Source of the DNA: Thalassia testudinum
Lineage: Eukaryota > Streptophyta > Magnoliopsida > Alismatales > Hydrocharitaceae
Length of the DNA stretch: 64,000 nucleotides
Assembly: GCA_037157565.1 (NCBI GenBank)
Contig: JAZHRO010000024.1
Coordinates: 15,630,501 to 15,694,500 of the forward strand
Direction: 5' to 3'
This document shows positions 32,001 through 47,000 of this stretch, in pieces. The position numbers and the translations under genes are program-made. Each line of letters starts with the position of its first letter. Position 1 is the first letter of the stretch. The notes under the pieces were generated by a model. That model did not search any database. It was not told the origin of the DNA and saw only the letters and a list, made by a program, of their open reading frames with translations.

Positions 32001-35000
32001 CCCTACAACTCAACACTCCCCATCAAGTTGAGATGTATATGTCAACGGACCCCAACTTGCTGCTCAGGAAATCATGACGTTTCTTCTTAAGGACCTTGAT
32101 AAAAATGTCAACAACTTGTAACCTAGATGAAATATAAGGGGTACTTATCTTGCTTTCTAGGATAGCATCTCGTATAAAATGACAATCAACTTCTATATGC
32201 TTCGTCCTCTCATGGAAAATAAGATTAGAGGCAATGTATACTGCTGATTTATTATCACAATAGTGTAACTAGGTATCAACTACCACTCCTAGATCCTGCA
32301 AGAAACCAACTATCCACGTGATCTCACATGCCACCTGTGCCATAGACTTGTATTCTGCCTCTGTATTAGAGCAAGCAACAACACTTCGTTTATTGCTCCA
32401 CCATGAAACTAAATTTCCTCCCAAGTAGACAGCAAAGCTAGATTTAGATCTCTTGTCTTGTACTGACCCTGCATAGTCTGCATTAGAATAAGCCACAAGA
32501 TTTAGAGTCACTATGTAATACAAACCTCGTTCTAGGGTGCAATTCAGATATTTCAAAATGACACATCATGCTAATGACTATACTTGAGACTCTGTATAAA
32601 TTGACTAGTATGACTGACTACAAAGCTAATATCTGGACATGTAATAGTCAAATATAACAACTGACTAACAGTACTACGGTGCTTGGTAACATCCTTAAAC
32701 AAATGATCTGTCTCATTTAATTGAGCAATAGATGCTTCCACTGGTATCCCTGATGGTTTGGATCCAAGAAGTCTAGCCTCCTCTAGAATCTGTAAGGTAT
32801 AAACCTCCTTCCTAACGAATAGCCTCTATCCCCAGAAAGTAGCGAAGATCACCTAAATCCTTGATGACAAAAGTGGATTAAAGAAATGCTTTCGTCTTGA
32901 TGATCCCATCAATGTCATCACCTGTCAAGATCATATCAATGTAGACTGCCAAACTAACCACTCTCCATATCCCACCATGCTTTGTCCGTCTAATAAATAT
33001 AGAATGGTCAGTAGTAGACCTCTGAAACCCCAGTTTCTGATCTCAAGGTTGAGCCTCTCAAATTAGGCTCATGTACTCTTCTTCAAGTCATAAATGACCT
33101 TCTGTAAGCGGCAAACAAGATCCCCCTGACTGTCATAACCTGCTGATTGTCTCATATATACCTCCTCTTCTAGATCATCATACAAGGCATTCTTTATATC
33201 AAATTGATGCAGTGGCCACTCCCTAATTACTGCCAGAGACATGATAATCCAAATGGATGTAATGTGCGCAACAGGAGAAAAGGTCTTAAGGTAATCCATC
33301 CCATAAGTCTGGGTGAATCCCTTGGCAACAAGTCTGACTTTATATCTCTCCACTATCCCATTGGACTTGTACTTAATGGTATACACCCATCTGCAACCAA
33401 TCACTGTAGCACCCTCAAGACATGGAACACGATCCTATGTTCCTCTGCTCTGAAGAGTCTGCATCTCCTCATCCATGGCCGCCTTTTGGATCCTAACGTG
33501 CCTAGACAAAATCTCTGGAAATAACTGTTGTGGTAATAGCAGAAGCAAACTGTCTGATCTCCCCCTGGAGAAGAGAGACTGTAGTGTAACGAGAAATAGG
33601 ATGAATGGTGGTATTAGATCTCCTTTGCATAGTCTCATCCTCCCTATTTGACTCATCTTTATCTGAAGAAACAAGTTGAGTTGGCTTGTCACAAGCAGAG
33701 TCATGTGGATATATCTGTGTCTCCTCTATGACAGCCTTTATGGATGATCTATCTTCTGAGAAATAATCTTTTCAAAAAGACTCATATCCGCAGTAACAAG
33801 ATATCTCCTACGAGCTGGATCATAACACTCTAGGTCATAGAGTAACCAAGAAAGACACTTTGTAGCACGTGAAGTAAATTTATCCTGGATCCTATAGTTC
33901 TGAACAAAATTGACACATCCAAACACTCGCAGTGGCACAGGAAAAACTCTGCTACAGTCAGGATGTATAATCTAATATGGAATCTGACCTTGAAGCACAG
34001 AAAGATAGCTATCAATTAACTAAATATACTGCTGAGAGTATAACATCACTCTTAAATTGCCTAGGAACCTTCATATGTGACATCAAGGTCCTGACAACAT
34101 CAAGCAAATATCGCAACTTGCGCTCTGCAATCTCATTCTGCTAAGACATGTGAGCATCCCCTTGACATGGAAATCCTCTTGCAAATCACCATGCATAAAC
34201 TCTAATGCATTATCACTGTGAAAAATTTGAACAGTAGTACCATATTGAGTTTGCACCTCAGACAAAATGCCGAACAATAGTAGAATCTTACTATGAGCCT
34301 TCATCAGGAATACCCAGGTTAGTCTACTATAATCATCAACCATAGCTGCAAAATATGTGTTCGCCAGTAGAGGCAACTCTAGATAATCCCCAAACATCAC
34401 AACGCACAAGGGAAAAAGTAGAACTAGCACCAGTACCTCTATCAAGATAGCTCCTCCTATGATGCTCTCCCAGTTGGCAATCTTCACAATCCAAGACCAA
34501 AGAATCTAGTAACTTTGCATATATTTAGTACATCTTCTTCACAGAAGAATGCCCAAGTCTTCGGTGTCAAAGTAAAGGATCATGAGGGATAGATACCGCC
34601 CCAGCAAATAACATAGGCGTGTCTAAATAATACAGGCCATCTCTCTATGCCACTGCCAATGATTTCCCCTATGTTTTGATCTTAAAAATAACAATGCTTC
34701 TCAAAAAATATAACACCGCATCTCAGATCTTTGCAAATCCTACTCACTAACAAAAGGTTTATAGGAAATTCAAGGGCGTAGCATATCTCATCTATCTTCT
34801 TCTTGGGTGTCGCATCTACACTCCCAACTACAGTCATAGGAGAGGTCTTTCCATTAGCCACCTACAGTTTTTGCAGTCCTCGTGGGATCATAGAATTCTT
34901 TAGACGATCTCTGTCTCCAGTGAGATCTGTAGAAGCTCCATAATCTATCACCCATGCACTTCTATATCTCTTTCTTTTCTTCTCAACCTCTTGGACCACA

Positions 35001-38000
35001 AACGTAAGTCCTTCCACATCTGAGTTTGATTTTTCTAACGTATCAAACTCATCTTCTTGGTATGAGAGAAGATTCATCATGCTTAAAAGGGATATCCTCA
35101 TTGGTGGCGAGAGAAGACTCATCACCGCATTTGCAATGTGTGAGATAGGCTAAGACACGCAAAACATCTGTCCATACTGATTTTTCCCCCCATGGCTGCA
35201 CCATCTATAGTGGTGGCGCACCGATCAAATGAGCAACAGCCCCCAGCCACGGCAGCAGCAGGGGCAATGGAGGCAACTGCAGCACATGCTGGGGCTGCTG
35301 CACCACCAGCGGCACCCCCTGCAGCGATTGCAGGGTAGGCGCAGACTGATGGCAGTGTAGGTGTGACGCTAATCGGTGTGGAGATCCTCATCTAGTTAGT
35401 GTTGGGAGAGAGATCTTCGTGATGACTCATGAAATCACCCCCACTTGGTGATCCAATCACATTTTTTGGTGGTGTTTTGATGGGATATCAGAGCACCAGC
35501 TTAGAACTACTATTCTGATACCATGTTGAAACAAAAGAGTTGCATTAGGTTCAAAAGAAAACCCTAGACTTCTTTTATATGAAAGAAGACTTGACTAATT
35601 ACACAAGTATCCCTGAAGATAAATAAAATTACTAAATACCCCTACAACTCAACACCCTGTTTGCATATGGAAGAACCACAAATATATCATGCATCGCTAC
35701 CCACATCTGCACCCAGTATAAATGGAAAGAAAAATGAAATAAAGCCTAATCTTCAAGAGCATGTATGCAGATTCAAAACCTCAGTGCACAACAAAACTAT
35801 ATGATAAACGATCATATGTGTTCTCTACTAGATTGTAACTTATTTCATAAATATCGATTATGAGTACATAAATCTCATTGATTTATATGAAAAAGTACAG
35901 CTAAAGCATATTACATTGCCTGGCTATTTACAAGACCACTAAAACTGGACAGAGTCCTGTTCATCCATAGTTTATTGTACTTTTAATGACTGCATCATTT
36001 TGATGAATAGGATTTAGATCTTCCGTCACAACTAATTTTCATATATGCTAAACAGCCTACTAAGCATTCAGAATGTAGAAACTAAATTTTCAGCCAGGGT
36101 TGCCCACATTGATATACAAAGTATAAATGTTCCAGACTAAACTATCCAGTCACAGACAAGTACATGCAAGCATACATAATAAACTAAATTGAGCAAATAA
36201 ATTAGAACATTACTTGAACACAGAAACGAACAGTATATATTCCTTCTTCATTGCATTCGGGTGTAATTATAACTTCTGATATTCGGGAACCTTCCGTAAG
36301 AACAGCCACAGCACTCAAGAACCAGCAATCACCTAGACGCCCCTGCAATAGAATAGGTCCATTTAAATACTGGACTAAATTACCATCATTGAAGAGAGAG
36401 CATAGACATACCTGACAGACATCAGAAGAATTGACAGGACCAAAGAACAAGCATGGCCGAGATTCTTGACTTATTTCATTAGGCGTCATCCATTCAGAGA
36501 CAATCTGAAATGATATAAAGTTACAGAAGACAACAAAAGGATGCAACAGTAAGATGTGCTTAGACATATAAAGCTAGAAAACACAACAAAATGGAGAAGC
36601 ACAAAAAAAGATGAGTTCACACAGACACTAGCTACCTGTAATTTTGGAGCAGGATTGTCTGGATCAACAAACAGGGATCTATCGCAGGGAGGAAATTCTT
36701 GATCAGTAAAATGTGCTTCTCCTTTTGCATAGAGAGCTTCTTTCACAGCAGTTTCAACAGACAACATGCGTTGGTAAATGTCCTCCTGTGTTTCCATCGT
36801 CTGTTTCCTGAGCTTCCTAGAAAAGGACTCTACATCAATTGCCACTCCATCGCGTTCTGACCTCCTCTTCCGGCCACTAGAATATTGGCCATCCCAATCA
36901 ACATCATCTCTGTCAAAGAGATCGATATCTGCCTCTACACTGTCCGCAGCATCACCCTAAAAAGGTTGTGTTGTTCAGTACTTGCCAGGAAGAAAATATA
37001 AAGAATATATCTAATGGGTCTCACCTAAAGCTGAATGTCGAAATCTTTGCATTTAGAAGAGTAACAAAAGCAAGCAACTATATAGTAGTAGCCTGTGCCG
37101 ACAGTGCCATTAGAACCTTGAAAATTTGTGTATTTTAAGTGCAAATGAGCCCACAAAAAATCATAATATCATCAAATATTGACATTCTAAATTTTATGGG
37201 TGTTCATTGTGTTGGACTTTGAGGAGAAATTATAGAGAGAGGGCCTTGACATACATGGAAATACAACTAACACTTACTAAGAATAGAGATGACAAATGAA
37301 AAACAACTCAATAATATCTCATTGATTTTATTTCCTAACACTCTCCCGCAAGTCAAGACGTGGGAGACGGCGAAGACTTGGATCAACGGTATTTGATGGT
37401 AGTAGAGAAATAGTCGACTTCAGCATTTGTATTAGCTTATCATGTTTCTACTTGTACCTCCCACGTGAGGCGCTAGGTACATGAGAAATCATGACGAAAA
37501 CTTGGGTGTTGTTACTCCCACGTCCAAGAGTCTGAAGATGACAAGCCTTGGTCTTCTTGAGTGCGTATAAGGTCACACGGGTGTCATTGCTCATACACCC
37601 TGCGAGCCAACGTACTGTGCTTGGTTTCTCCAGGCATACATAAAGTCACCTTCGCTGCCATTGCTCCTACACCCCAAGAGCTAGCTGAAATGCTCTAGGT
37701 GCGTGAGAGCGCACTCCATCTATGTGACTATGTTGATTTGTGTCTTTCTTCTTCGTCAAGTTGTCTTCAAACTCGAATGTCTCTGCTTGTACGCCTCTCT
37801 TGAGGTGCGTGAGAGCATTGCCTGTAATCTTGGGCATCACCTGTTGTGTGCCACTATGGAGAGTAGGCTAAAAGGAGCCTTGTCGTTGGAACGTGGAAGA
37901 TCTTCACAAGGGAAAGAGTGAACTTGTAGCAGCCCTACACGGCCAAAAAGCCTGTTGTAGCGTGAGAGAGAGGACGGTAGCAACAACAATTGCTACTGTT

Positions 38001-41000
38001 GTCGCTGATGTCGTGGTTGTTGCTGGTGCAAACAGAGGGGAGGAGAGGAGCCATTGTTGCCGCTCCTTTCCTTCCCTTCCTTTTTTCTTGTTTTTCTTTG
38101 TTCGGCAATGCTACAATGGAGAAGAGGAGAGCAACAATGCTCCGGCAAGCTCGAGAGAGGATTAAACCACCTTGGTCCAGTAGTATGGCCCCCAAGGAGT
38201 ATAGTAGGGCCCTCAAACCCTCGATCAAATGAGGTTTGATAAGGCAAACCTGAGATTCAAGCCCCATGGCTTGTGGGCAACACTAGACGAAGAGTTGACT
38301 CTCGCCGACGGATGGCTAGCTAGAGGACCACCGGAGGTGGTCGGTTTGGTCGCTAGGGCTTTGACAACCACCCCATCGGTGGTCCCTCACCGAATGGTGG
38401 TTAAAGGCAATGTCGGTGGCGCTTTTCCTCCCAACGACGAGAAGACCAGCAGCAATAGTAGCGGAAGGAGAGGGAGAAGAAGAGGGGAGAGGGCCTCTCC
38501 GACGGCTCGTCGGAGTCCGGCATCGTCATTAGAGTGCCTCCCCCTTCTAGGTTTTCTCCTTCTAAATCCTAACCCACTAAGATCGGTGACTTTGATACCA
38601 GGTTAGATTTTGAAGAGAATATGAACTTTATTGATCAGAAAAAAGATGCCTTAACCTGCTTTATATAGAGAGAGGGCCTTCGCATACATAGAAATACAAC
38701 TAACACTTATTAAGAAAAGAAATGACCTAAATGGAAAACAACTCAATAATGTCTCATTGATTTTATTTCCTAACATATTGACAATGTGACAGCTCATTGT
38801 GGAAGGCCACTTCAACACTCTCTTGATATGGAAATAGATAAGCATAAATGGCATGGAACCTTGAACTATGGAAACCACAACATTCATTAAGATCTTTGTA
38901 TATACATTGCAGTGATTCAAAGATATCCGAGAAGATCATTTTGCAATAATTCAAAGACATACGAACCTTAAAATGAATTGTTCAACGTACATGTATTCTT
39001 GCTCAAAACATGAATGTATTCAACACATTCAGTCCAAAGCAAAATTGGCATGCAGACTCTGTTAATGTGCTTAATGGCATCCTTTGTTTCGACAACTAAG
39101 CCTAGTATATTCCTTGTTTGCCAAGACTTATCCGGGGTTAAAGTTAAACTGAAATTAACAGCTTTATTGTGGGTTAAAGTTATTTCACTTATTAGGTGGG
39201 ATAAATTTATCCCCCCCCCCAATTTATCCCGAAATGTGATGTTAACTACACCTCCATTCAAGGTAACTAGACTTTTGTGCATGCGTGTGTGTGTGTGTGG
39301 GAAGACTAGAAAATGAGTAACTAAGACAAGCAATTCTAATCAAATGTGACAGAAAAATATGCCAGATTTGGTTGCATTTCACTTGCAACAACAATATCAT
39401 GATTAGTCGATACTATTTGTTTCAATTGAGCTTCCATCTCCTGGTTAGCAAATTGATGACAGGTTTTCTTTTAGGCACCAATCCAGGTTTGCTTTCAGGG
39501 CCAATGCTATTCAAAGAATTTTGACTGCCTTGCCTAAACGACAACAATGACAATAATGATGATAATTTTTAACCAAGGCATGCCTAAAGGTCTCCAATTA
39601 GACATCAAAGAACATAGCAAGGAATAGACTGGCATTCTTTAACCAAGGCATGAGAAAATCACTTTCCGTGCCAGACATAAATAGTCACGTAATTTTCATG
39701 AAGACGGATGATATATTTTTTTTAACATAAGCTTCTTTGTGACAAGAATGTTAACCCATGGTATTCTAAAATTTCACATCAGGCACCACCTAACCAGAAA
39801 CCTTTTCAACTGCAGCGTGCATTCTTGATATGCTAGATTTTAATAATCTGAAATTTCCCTCCATCAAAAAAGGGAAAAAGTACTAGAGGGCCATTAGGAT
39901 CAATTTGAAATGCAGATGATCCACGAACTACAGTGTTTGGGTATCAAGACCCACAGGAAATTGCTAACCTGGATTGGGCCTGTTATTCAGGAATAACTTC
40001 TCCAACACCATCCCTGGGAATTTATTCCGTCACATACTCCATGATGTGCATAACCTTAACAATAACTCATGTGACTTAACATACCTCTCTTAAGGTTATA
40101 ACTGCCTTTATCAGATCAAGAAAAATATAATTTAAAGTTTATTATTTGATGGGACAACTTAATTCCATGATGAGACAACTTTCCAAAAAAAAAAAATCCT
40201 TCATGAGACATATTCTACCATCCAAACACAAAAAGCCGGAATAACCCACTCAAAATACTTGCTCCAGGTTTCATATTTCTGCTGCAGAAAACTTAGCTTT
40301 CATTTTGAAGTTCTGGAGGATAGTAAATCGTATAATAGAGATGGTACAGGGGCTTACTGGGGTTAATACATGTTTTTTTGGCAGTTATATCCCTGTTATC
40401 AGACAAAAAATAAAAGTATGCTACCAGACAAACATGAATTTTGAGAAAAGTTAGGTCATTTAGTTTATTATTTGTCAAAAAAATAGGCATATCTTCAAGC
40501 TGTTGTTTGTACAGCATAAATGGGAAAATTACTCAAATATATTATTAGCTTAAACCAAGTACCGACCATGAAAGATGAATTTTAACATAAATTTCTCAAT
40601 CAACGGGAAATGAGCCTTATACTTTTAGTCTATTTAGAGTGTGTTTGTTTGGGCAGTTTGATAACATCTATGCAGTTTCACCTCCATGTGTTACACTTAT
40701 TTGGGCATCTCGGCTAAATTAATTTGTGGCAGCTAAATAACTTTGTCCAAGCTGCAATGACTCTAGCCAACAGCAGCCAAGCAACTGCAACATATTTTAA
40801 AGAACTACCAAGTCAATTTGAAAGGCCAAAAAGGAAAAGAAAAACAGTACATACCTTTAAAGGAGAATCACCAAACTGCCAAGAATAATCATGGTAATCT
40901 AGCATATCATATTCAGCAGGACTCATTGCAGTATGAAATGTGGCAATCTCATCTTCAGTCAGACACCTTCCCCAAAGAAAGGCATCCATTATTTGCATTT

Positions 41001-44000
41001 TTAGGTCTGCACCTTCACTGTCAGACCTACCAAATGCATCTAGATCTGTCGGTGGTCTTGTACCAATCCATACATTCGTTCCCTGTTCCCAAATTCCATT
41101 CCCTGACACCAGAGGCAGCTCTCCCTGATACCCATCAAACTCCCCATCCAGAAAGGATGTCACTTCACCCAAGTCAGCATCTATAGTTACAGTGACTGTA
41201 TGCCACCTAAAAGAGGGGAAAAGAACAAATAAAACATTATAAAAATAAGGCCCAGGAAGGATATCACTAGAAATATAACCCTCCAGGTCAATTTCTCTTG
41301 AGCCATACATAAAGAACATGGTCGATGCCATTTCACTAGGAAAATAAGAAAGGGAGACAACTGGGATGAGAGACAAGGGAGCATGGTCATGACATTAATT
41401 CACACATTGCACATACCTTCCATCTGCAACACATGCAGCACCTACACTCCACTCTTTGGCAACAGCAGTCAGTCTGTCACCTTTTGTGACCAATCGAAGA
41501 CCAACTTGACCAGCTTCAATGCCTTGTTCGGCACCAGCCACAAGAATTTCCCAGCACACCTTCCCTAATTCAGTTCCCAAAAGGCAGACAGGACCAGATT
41601 CTGGCTGAATCATGGCTGCAATGGAGAAGCTGACTTTTGAACTCCTGCAGATTGTTGGATCAATTTGGCCACAATGTTTTCCAACAATCCGAGGTTCATC
41701 GTCATGGATACATATTGCACCAGGAACACCCGTCTGATAATGTTAACAGAAAAAATACAAGTTATAATAAGAAAACAACAAAGATCAAAGAAAGATAAAG
41801 TTGGAAAAATGTTAATTGGGACAGCGAAGTTCAAGGGACACCCAAAGAGGCCTCCTTCATCGCCAATAACATTCCAGACACAATCTTTTTTTTTTCTTGA
41901 CACGAAGGTTTTTTCCTTTGTTAAACAAGACAGATTTTTTTATACCCACCTCGTTGACCAACCAGAGAATACTGTTCTAAACTCTGGAGGTGCATCAATC
42001 AAATGCAGATTCTTAGAAAGGTTGATAATCAATGAAGTTGCAAAATCAAATTGCTACAAATGAGCAATCAGTATAAGCTACATAAAATAGAAAATATCAA
42101 CTCAGGAATCTAAGTGAAACCTGTTGGGCACGGCGAGCCAACTGAGCTGTACGAATATGGTGAGCAATGCTAGAAACTCGTTTGCGCGCGAAAGAATCCT
42201 CTAACACTGAATCCCCACCAACAGCACGAACAGCTGCTGCCAGAGCTGCAGCATCCCTGTTTCCAACATTTGGTATGGAGGACAACAGAGAAGCTTCTAT
42301 CTCTTTCCATTTACGCTCTTCCTTTTCCAAAAGAGCTTTTCTTCTCTCCTTTCCTTTTCCTTCTTCATCGCGTCTCTGCATTAAGAGTTCCTCTTCCATT
42401 TCTTTTTCCCTTATGTAACTAAAAATAAGAAAGGGGAAAAAAAGTTAATTAAAAATCAGATATCTTTTTGTAATCAAGACCCAATGGTAGAAGAAAAAGG
42501 AATACTAGTCTACCTCTCCTGGATAATCTCAAACTGCCTATGATCCTCAGGCATCCACTTCTTTATTTCCTTTGCACTTAAATCAGAAAGGCCTATACTG
42601 TCAAGGAAAAGTCTCAGCCGGACTTCATCCTGCATGTTTTTAAGAAGTTATGATTAGCACAAAAAAAGAAATAACTGGAAAATCCTCTTTTCAATATTCT
42701 ACCTGTACTTGTTCGGCTTTTGCAGTCAAACCAAGTAATAAAAGCAAATAGCCACCAAACTTGTCCCACATATAAACCCATTCTGTGTCAATTGCCTCTT
42801 CTAAAGCTAAAATCCGTGCATGAGCACATAACTTCCTCCTGTAGCCTACATCTATTGAAGATTCATGCCGAGAAGACAGACGGCTTTTCAATTTGCTGAG
42901 AAATAAGCCAGCAGCTATCTCTTCATTTCGTAGACGATCTCTCAATTTCATAACATCATCTCTAGGAAGCACGAAATTCCCAGCCCTATCTCGCATGACG
43001 GTAGGATCTCCAACCAAAAGAACAGCAGAACTTGCAGATCTCTGAGGTGCTGAGAAGGTTCCTGATATTGCATTCCTAGTCTGCAAGGTCACCAAATATA
43101 GTTGATTTGAACAAATTATAATCTGGAGGAACCAATCAGACAAGCATGCTAATCACAAACTACAATCTAGCATAAACATGGAAAGATGGAGATCTAAAAT
43201 GCAACAGGTACTTCTAATCAAGGAAGACACAATGTAACTTCTGATCAAAGAGCTCCTGCTTAACCTTTGTCAGAATCAACAATACAATAATGGGCACAAT
43301 GAAATATTAAAAAAAATAAGAAAAAAAAAAAGACAAAGATCAAAGTTCTTAAAAAAAGCATGTCATTTCCAAAAAACATTTAGCACCTTGTTATACAAGC
43401 ATGCAGACACATCCTACACCTTCCACAATATAACAGGAAACTGACTCAACCTCAAAATTCAAGAAAGCACGACACACTAGAAACATTTAACACATGCGCA
43501 CTTGCGTGCACAAACCCACCCCAATGTTTAGAATCCATATCCACCAAGCAAGCTGAATACAAACTATTAACATAAATACAGGGAAGATGGGGACGTAAAT
43601 TGAACAGGGCCTTCTTCTAATCAAGGAACTCCTGCATAACTAATTTTCAGAATCCAGTGATGCAATAGCAGCTATCTTGATAAATTTGAGTAATATATAC
43701 AAGATCCAAGCCCTTATAAAAGCATGACCTATCCAGCAAATATTTGATACCATGTTGTAAAAGCATGCAAAGACATCCTGCATCTGCCACAACATATTCT
43801 GAAACCGACTCAACTTAAAAATTCAAGAAAGCATGCCCATGCTGTAAAATCAATTGCACACCCCAACAGTTAAACGCTCATCTAAACATTGGAATGCAAG
43901 GTCAATGGGTAAATCAAAAGCTTTACCAGGGGTTAGGTATCCTTTACAAAGCAACTCTTCAGCTAAAACTTTATGAATTTTCGTATCAACCATAAATCAC

Positions 44001-47000
44001 TAAAACAAATACAGTACAGTAAGCTACTCAGCCTGACAAACCAGCAATTGAGATACTACAGACACTCAAATTTGGATGCTAGTCATGCAATTGAAAGCAC
44101 AAATAACCACCAAGTAGACAGAAACCTAGGTGACCCAAAGGAAAGTGGGGCAAAGTAGAGGGATAGTCAGAACAAACCAACATAGAGGACACTGCATATT
44201 TGATGTTTCAGTTGGAAATAAATATCTGCAGTAATGCATTCATATAGATTTATAATTCCAGTCAGAGCTAGGAAGATTGACAACTATGGGATGTCATCCA
44301 AGTGGAGTGACTGCACACATCCTTCATACCAGGATGCCTTTAACCAGATTGCAAACATGGCATGAGTCACATGACTGTGTCCAAGCACTTATTTAAATGC
44401 AGGTACAGTGCAATGCATATGGAATGAAACATTGATTTTGGATTGGCTTACTAGGCAGTCTAAAAAGCTGTGATTCGGAGAAGCAGCCTTGAGCTGCTTT
44501 TGAAAATGCAGTTATAAAACTAAGAAGCTGCAATGCACGGCAATTTGAAGTAAAAGCTGCAAATCGTGTAAGCACAAAGTTACAAAAGCTGCAATGCACA
44601 GCTTTCCAAGCATCCAAACGTTGCTACTGGAACTATCCAAATAGCCCCTCAATAGGCCAGTAATAATGCCTACGTTCAAAGAAGAATACAAATATGGGTT
44701 GCTGGAGCTTAATACCATGTCCAGAGAAATCTCAGGAAAAAAAAAAGATGCACCAGCATTCCAGTGATGGATGCATGAAGCATTTTGCTATAAGTCTTCA
44801 GCACAGCATGTAGTGATCATTTACACTAAGCCAATTAATCACTAAAAGGGACTTAAAAAGCAATGTCAATACCTTATGGCTCCCTCATCGTAAATTGGAG
44901 CTTGAAAATTAACAGAATTAAGGGCACAAAAAGGCTTTTTTCATTTGGTAATAAAGAAATGGACTCATCAAATGATTAACAAGATTCTCAGGCTTAAGCA
45001 AAGTAGCCTTTCCCGAACAGCCATTTTTGAATTTAAGACATCAATCCAGAAAATGAGGTGTTTGGCATTGCATCACCCAGGTTCACTAATTAGCACTGAA
45101 GTTTTTTTTGCCTGCAATTAGTTTTTGCTTACTTTTCCAAAAAGAAAAGAAAGAAAATGATTGACTTAGGCTCTGGAGACTGATCTAGGCAATACATCAC
45201 ATCGCCTTGATGGTCATCTGATGCCAAGGTTCAAACTAGTACAACAAAATCATAAAAAATAGTCGAGAGCCAAATCCGATAAATTTTAGCAATAATATTT
45301 TGAGCATAAGAGTTACAATTCTGTTTATTTCTCTTCCAAAAAAAAATGCTTATTTGCATGATATCAACAAAGTTAAGCTATATCACCTTTGTAGCAGCCC
45401 GAACAATTGCCTGTCCAACAGTCTCTTTACCAAGGAAATGAACAGCATCTTCCATCATCTGCAGCGTAGCCAGACCATGAAGCTCATATAGATACAAACT
45501 TAGATAGGACAATGCGGCCAAAGGCAATTATCCGTTCAGAGTACATAGATAACCAAAATTACCTTGAGTGTCAGGCATGGGCGTGATACAGCAAATCCAA
45601 ATGCAACAACAAGAGTGACTGCTGATACCGAAGCCCCAGCAAAGGGAGGAAATATTTTCAAGCTAGCAACAACACCCCAGCCCTCAATGGCCAATGCAAT
45701 CCCATACAAAATAACAAAGGCATGGCTGGTGAACAAGGAACAATGAAACAGATGGTCAATCACAAGCAAAATTGCCAGTGAAACAGATATAGTGGCCAAA
45801 CGGAAGAAGACAACAACGTTGTAGTGCATGTCAACCAACATATCTGCACACAAATTAAAGAATTGTTTTGCATGAAATGGACAAACCTGACATTTTTTGC
45901 AGAATCAGCATGAGCATCATAAACATACACAGGTAACACTCTTGGAGAATAAATAACAACAGGTGGCGAAAGGAGAACCTAAAACAGAGAGCATGTAAAT
46001 TCAAGCAGGTGACAAGCAAAATTTGTTCTTCAGAAAGAGAGGGACAAAATTTCATGCTTCCAGAAAGCGACTCACCGTAAGTGCACGTCCAGCAAGCAGA
46101 AAAAGGAAAGCAAAGTAGCCAACAGATGCACCAATGAAAGGTTTATCTGGAAGTTATTGGAAACATTTGAATTCAGGATAAGCATGGGCTCAACTTATGC
46201 AAGTAAAGCGTAAAGCCGAAAAAATTACTATGAGAAATAGCATTGTTACCTTCCCATAAACCCAGCAAAAAAGCAGCTAGCGCCAAGAAGAATGCAAGCA
46301 AAGAAACTGACAGCATCTGACCCCTAGTCAAATAGAAATTATTTGATGCCCAGAAGTGGATAACAGCAATAGCTAAAATAACAAGAAGGACAACAAGAAG
46401 GAATGCAGCACCAATCTGTCACAGTGAAATATGCACATGATTAGGCAGGCTATCAAGTCATAGAGAAGGTAACAATTCATTCTTCATTTCATTCATTCAC
46501 AAAATTAGAAAAGAAAAGCCATACTGCCCAAGGTTTAATAACAATCATCACTGAAGATATAGCACCACCCAGAAGAAAGATCCCAATGCCAACAAATAAA
46601 TAAACTCCATAAGAAAGCTTCCAGTCATCATCCTTCCTGCAAATCAAGCTTACTTCAGGTATAGAGGCAACTTCAATGAGTTTTTTTTTAAAAAAAAAGG
46701 TGTGGCAAATAATTCTCCCACCATTTGTAAAGGCCAACGCAAAGTGACATGACTGCTGGGATGCACACAAGGGGCAGCAGAGCAGCAAGAAAATCAGCCT
46801 TCGTTGGAATGTGATCCTCGCGAGAATTTACAACTCCAAGGTATGATGCTCCACAAAAAGCAACAAGAACAACTACAAAAGATAGAGGAGTCACAAAATG
46901 TGAGTTGCTTCCTGGCTATTTCAATTAAGTCCACAAAATCAGGCAGTCACATGGGAAAACCACTTACTAGCATAGATGCCAATACATATCGCAGAAGAGA

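Noticed and set aside
37893..38606. Open frames in the interior of the small LTR element
   Set aside because: No gag or pol motif, overlapping frames on both strands, and low-complexity text.
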